This document shows, piece after piece, positions 7,630 to 8,937 of a stretch of 8,937 nucleotides of DNA; position 1 is the first letter of the stretch; every line of letters starts with the position of its first letter. A program made the translations under genes and the position numbers. This DNA is from an uncultured Ignavibacteriota bacterium. Lineage in GTDB: Bacteria > Bacteroidota > Ignavibacteria > Tepidaquicellales > Tepidaquicellaceae. Location: assembly GCA_937983305.1 (NCBI GenBank), contig CALKAJ010000337.1, forward strand, positions 1-8,937. Direction: 5' to 3'. The notes below the pieces were generated by a model that saw nothing but the letters and a program-made list of their open reading frames with translations, was not told the DNA's origin and ran no database searches.

Positions 7630-7642
7630 AGCAAACTCAAAA

Positions 7643-8893
7643 ATGAAAAAATATATTATTACAACTTTATTTTTAATAACGGTGTTTATTGCTGCCGGAA
7701 GAGTAGAATCTCAATGGATAACCCAATATCCATATAATCCGGGAATCGGATTAAGAGATATTGAATTTATAAATGAAAATACCGGATGGATATGCGGCGA
7801 CGGAATAATATTAAAAACAACAAATAAGGGAATAAACTGGATAGTACAAGATAATCCTGCACCGGAAAAATATTTATACAGCATTCACCCGGTTGATTCG
7901 AATATTGTTTATTGCGTAGGATGGTTTCAGACAATTTTAAAAACGACCAACGGAGGAGAGAACTGGATAGCACTTCAGAACGGAATCTGGGGACAATCAA
8001 AAAGTTACAGGGCAACATTTTTTCATAATGCACTCACAGGTTGGGTAGCAGGAACTGGTGACAGAATTTATAAAACAACAAATGGTGGAATTAGTTTTGA
8101 TTCAATATTAATTCCGTACAATGTGTTAAATGACATTCATTTTAAAAATCAATTAACCGGAATAGTAGCTGGAGATGGTGCAACGGTATTAAAAACAACT
8201 GACGGAGGATTTACATGGAATCAAAGCTATATTGTTCCGGGAGCTTATGGTGATTTTCGAAAAGTATCCGTTATAAATAATCAATATTGTTTTGCAGTTG
8301 AAGATGGAAAACGAGTATTTAAAAGTACAAATTACGGAGATTCTTTCGATAGCATAGGATATGTAGCAGGTGCAGACCATCCTTATTCCTGCAGATTTTC
8401 GAGTTTGCAGACCGGTTGGGTTTGCGGAACTTTCGGACAAATATTTAAGTCAATAGACGGCGGTGCAACCTGGAATTATCAGTATGTGAATACAACAAAT
8501 ATCGGCTGGTTAAGGTCTTTTTGGTTTCAAGATGACTATACCGGATGGGCAGTCGGTGGGAATACTAAACTGCTCTTCACCTCTTCCGGAGGCTCTACTT
8601 TTGCAGGTGTAACAGGTACCGAATTTCCGGATAAATACATTCTTCACCAAAATTATCCGAATCCGTTTAACTCATCCACAGTTATTGAATTTGAAATACC
8701 TAAAAGAACAGAAATAAAACTTTCTGTTTATGATATGCTTGGAAGGGAAGTGAAAACCCTTGTAAATGAAATCAAAAGCCCGGGGAAATATATTGTTTCG
8801 TTCGATGCATCTTCACTTTCCAGCGGAGTATATTTCTATAAAATAAGTGCCGGTGAGTTTTCCGATGTGATGCGAATGGTTTTAATTAAGTGA
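7643..8893 (+). CDS. Secreted YCF48/BNR-type beta-propeller with T9SS sorting domain
   Basis: An exported beta-propeller of unknown ligand. Residues 1-23 are a signal peptide (MKK, hydrophobic core IITTLFLITVFIAA, likely cut near VESQ). Residues 24-325 carry seven Asp-box-like repeats: TTNKGINW (59-66), TTNGGENW (101-108), TTNGGISF (145-152), TTDGGFTW (185-192), STNYGDSF (228-235), SIDGGATW (270-277) and TSSGGSTF (313-320). They alternate with TGWxxG segments such as NTGWICGDG and LTGWVAGTG. This is the pattern of YCF48-like / sialidase-type propellers, probably seven-bladed. Conserved catalytic residues of sialidases are not apparent, so an enzyme role is not claimed. Residues 332-416 are the T9SS type A sorting domain (QNYPNPFNSSTVIEF to RMVLIK). 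The ATG at 7643 begins the signal peptide; no Shine-Dalgarno is seen. The last 55 residues differ at only one position (M410 for K) from the end of the first gene. The photosystem assembly role of plant YCF48 is not implied. Confidence 0.93.
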   Translation: MKKYIITTLFLITVFIAAGRVESQWITQYPYNPGIGLRDIEFINENTGWICGDGIILKTTNKGINWIVQDNPAPEKYLYSIHPVDSNIVYCVGWFQTILKTTNGGENWIALQNGIWGQSKSYRATFFHNALTGWVAGTGDRIYKTTNGGISFDSILIPYNVLNDIHFKNQLTGIVAGDGATVLKTTDGGFTWNQSYIVPGAYGDFRKVSVINNQYCFAVEDGKRVFKSTNYGDSFDSIGYVAGADHPYSCRFSSLQTGWVCGTFGQIFKSIDGGATWNYQYVNTTNIGWLRSFWFQDDYTGWAVGGNTKLLFTSSGGSTFAGVTGTEFPDKYILHQNYPNPFNSSTVIEFEIPKRTEIKLSVYDMLGREVKTLVNEIKSPGKYIVSFDASSLSSGVYFYKISAGEFSDVMRMVLIK

Positions 8894-8937
8894 AAAATTA
8901 ATAAAGTTTATCAAGTTATAGAAATCAATTTCCCAGA
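8729..8937 (+). repeat. Copy 2 of the duplicated sorting-domain tail module
   Basis: Gap-free counterpart of 3573-3781. It covers the end of the beta-propeller gene and the 44 bases left after its stop codon. The flank holds AATCAATTTCCC at 8923-8934, in the position of the first terminator arm of copy 1. The window ends before any second arm. Confidence 0.9.

Larger units (their letters stand above)
7005..7642. other. Gene-free, AT-rich stretch with gene debris
   Basis: About 640 bases without an intact gene. It contains two fragments resembling the ends of T9SS sorting domains (7074-7103 and 7501-7629). It also has two short open stretches of unknown origin: 7022-7075, reading GSEELAELLGISIPR before a stop, and 7119-7253, 44 codons without ATG, ending ISLIETLSSY. 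Positions 7254-7500 show nothing recognisable apart from isolated promoter-like boxes. No tRNA or clear terminator was seen. Confidence 0.7.

Noticed and set aside
7464..7646. 60-codon reading frame overlapping the beta-propeller start by four bases
   Set aside because: Another frame of the same DNA encodes a clear sorting-domain tail (7501-7629), so this is a shadow of the pseudogene.
7643..8893. Sialidase or photosystem assembly function for the propeller protein
   Set aside because: Asp-box repeats define a fold, not an activity. No sialidase catalytic set is visible and nothing in the context suggests photosynthesis.

Overview
The window suggests a member of the Bacteroidota/Chlorobiota group, most likely Ignavibacteria-like. 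Two long proteins end in the type IX secretion (T9SS) C-terminal sorting domain, with the signature QNYPNPFNP, then VYDMLGREV, then SSGVYFYKISAGEF. The DNA is AT-rich and none of the three starts has a Shine-Dalgarno sequence. The lineage is inferred from family style, not from a marker gene.

Layout: positions 1-230 are non-coding and can fold into a nested leader structure (88-182). At 231-3737 is a 1168-residue secreted protein with a signal peptide, a long beta-helix-like middle, a helical repeat section, a charged linker and a T9SS tail. A strong intrinsic terminator follows (3767-3805). At 3882-7004 is a 1040-residue single-chain restriction-modification enzyme: an N-terminal PD-(D/E)XK nuclease, a gamma-class N6-adenine methyltransferase, a target recognition region and a type ISP-like C-terminus, with no helicase domain. 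Positions 7005-7642 hold no intact gene but contain a clear pseudogene tail of another T9SS cargo (7501-7629) and a weaker second tail-like fragment (7074-7103). At 7643-8893 is a 416-residue secreted beta-propeller (YCF48/BNR type, seven Asp-box repeats) with a T9SS tail.

The two secreted proteins are cargo for an export system not present here. The restriction-modification enzyme is a self-contained defence gene lying between them, without visible partner genes. The cargo debris immediately downstream of it fits an accessory gene sitting in a rearranged cargo cluster.

The most interesting signals are: an AT-rich mosaic block over the enzyme's recognition region; a very stable palindromic hairpin with an UNCG-type loop inside its coding sequence; and a near-identical 165-bp tail module (plus 3' flank) shared by the two cargo genes, indicating recent duplication or gene conversion. 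No RNA genes, CRISPR arrays, complete insertion sequences or attachment sites were recognised.
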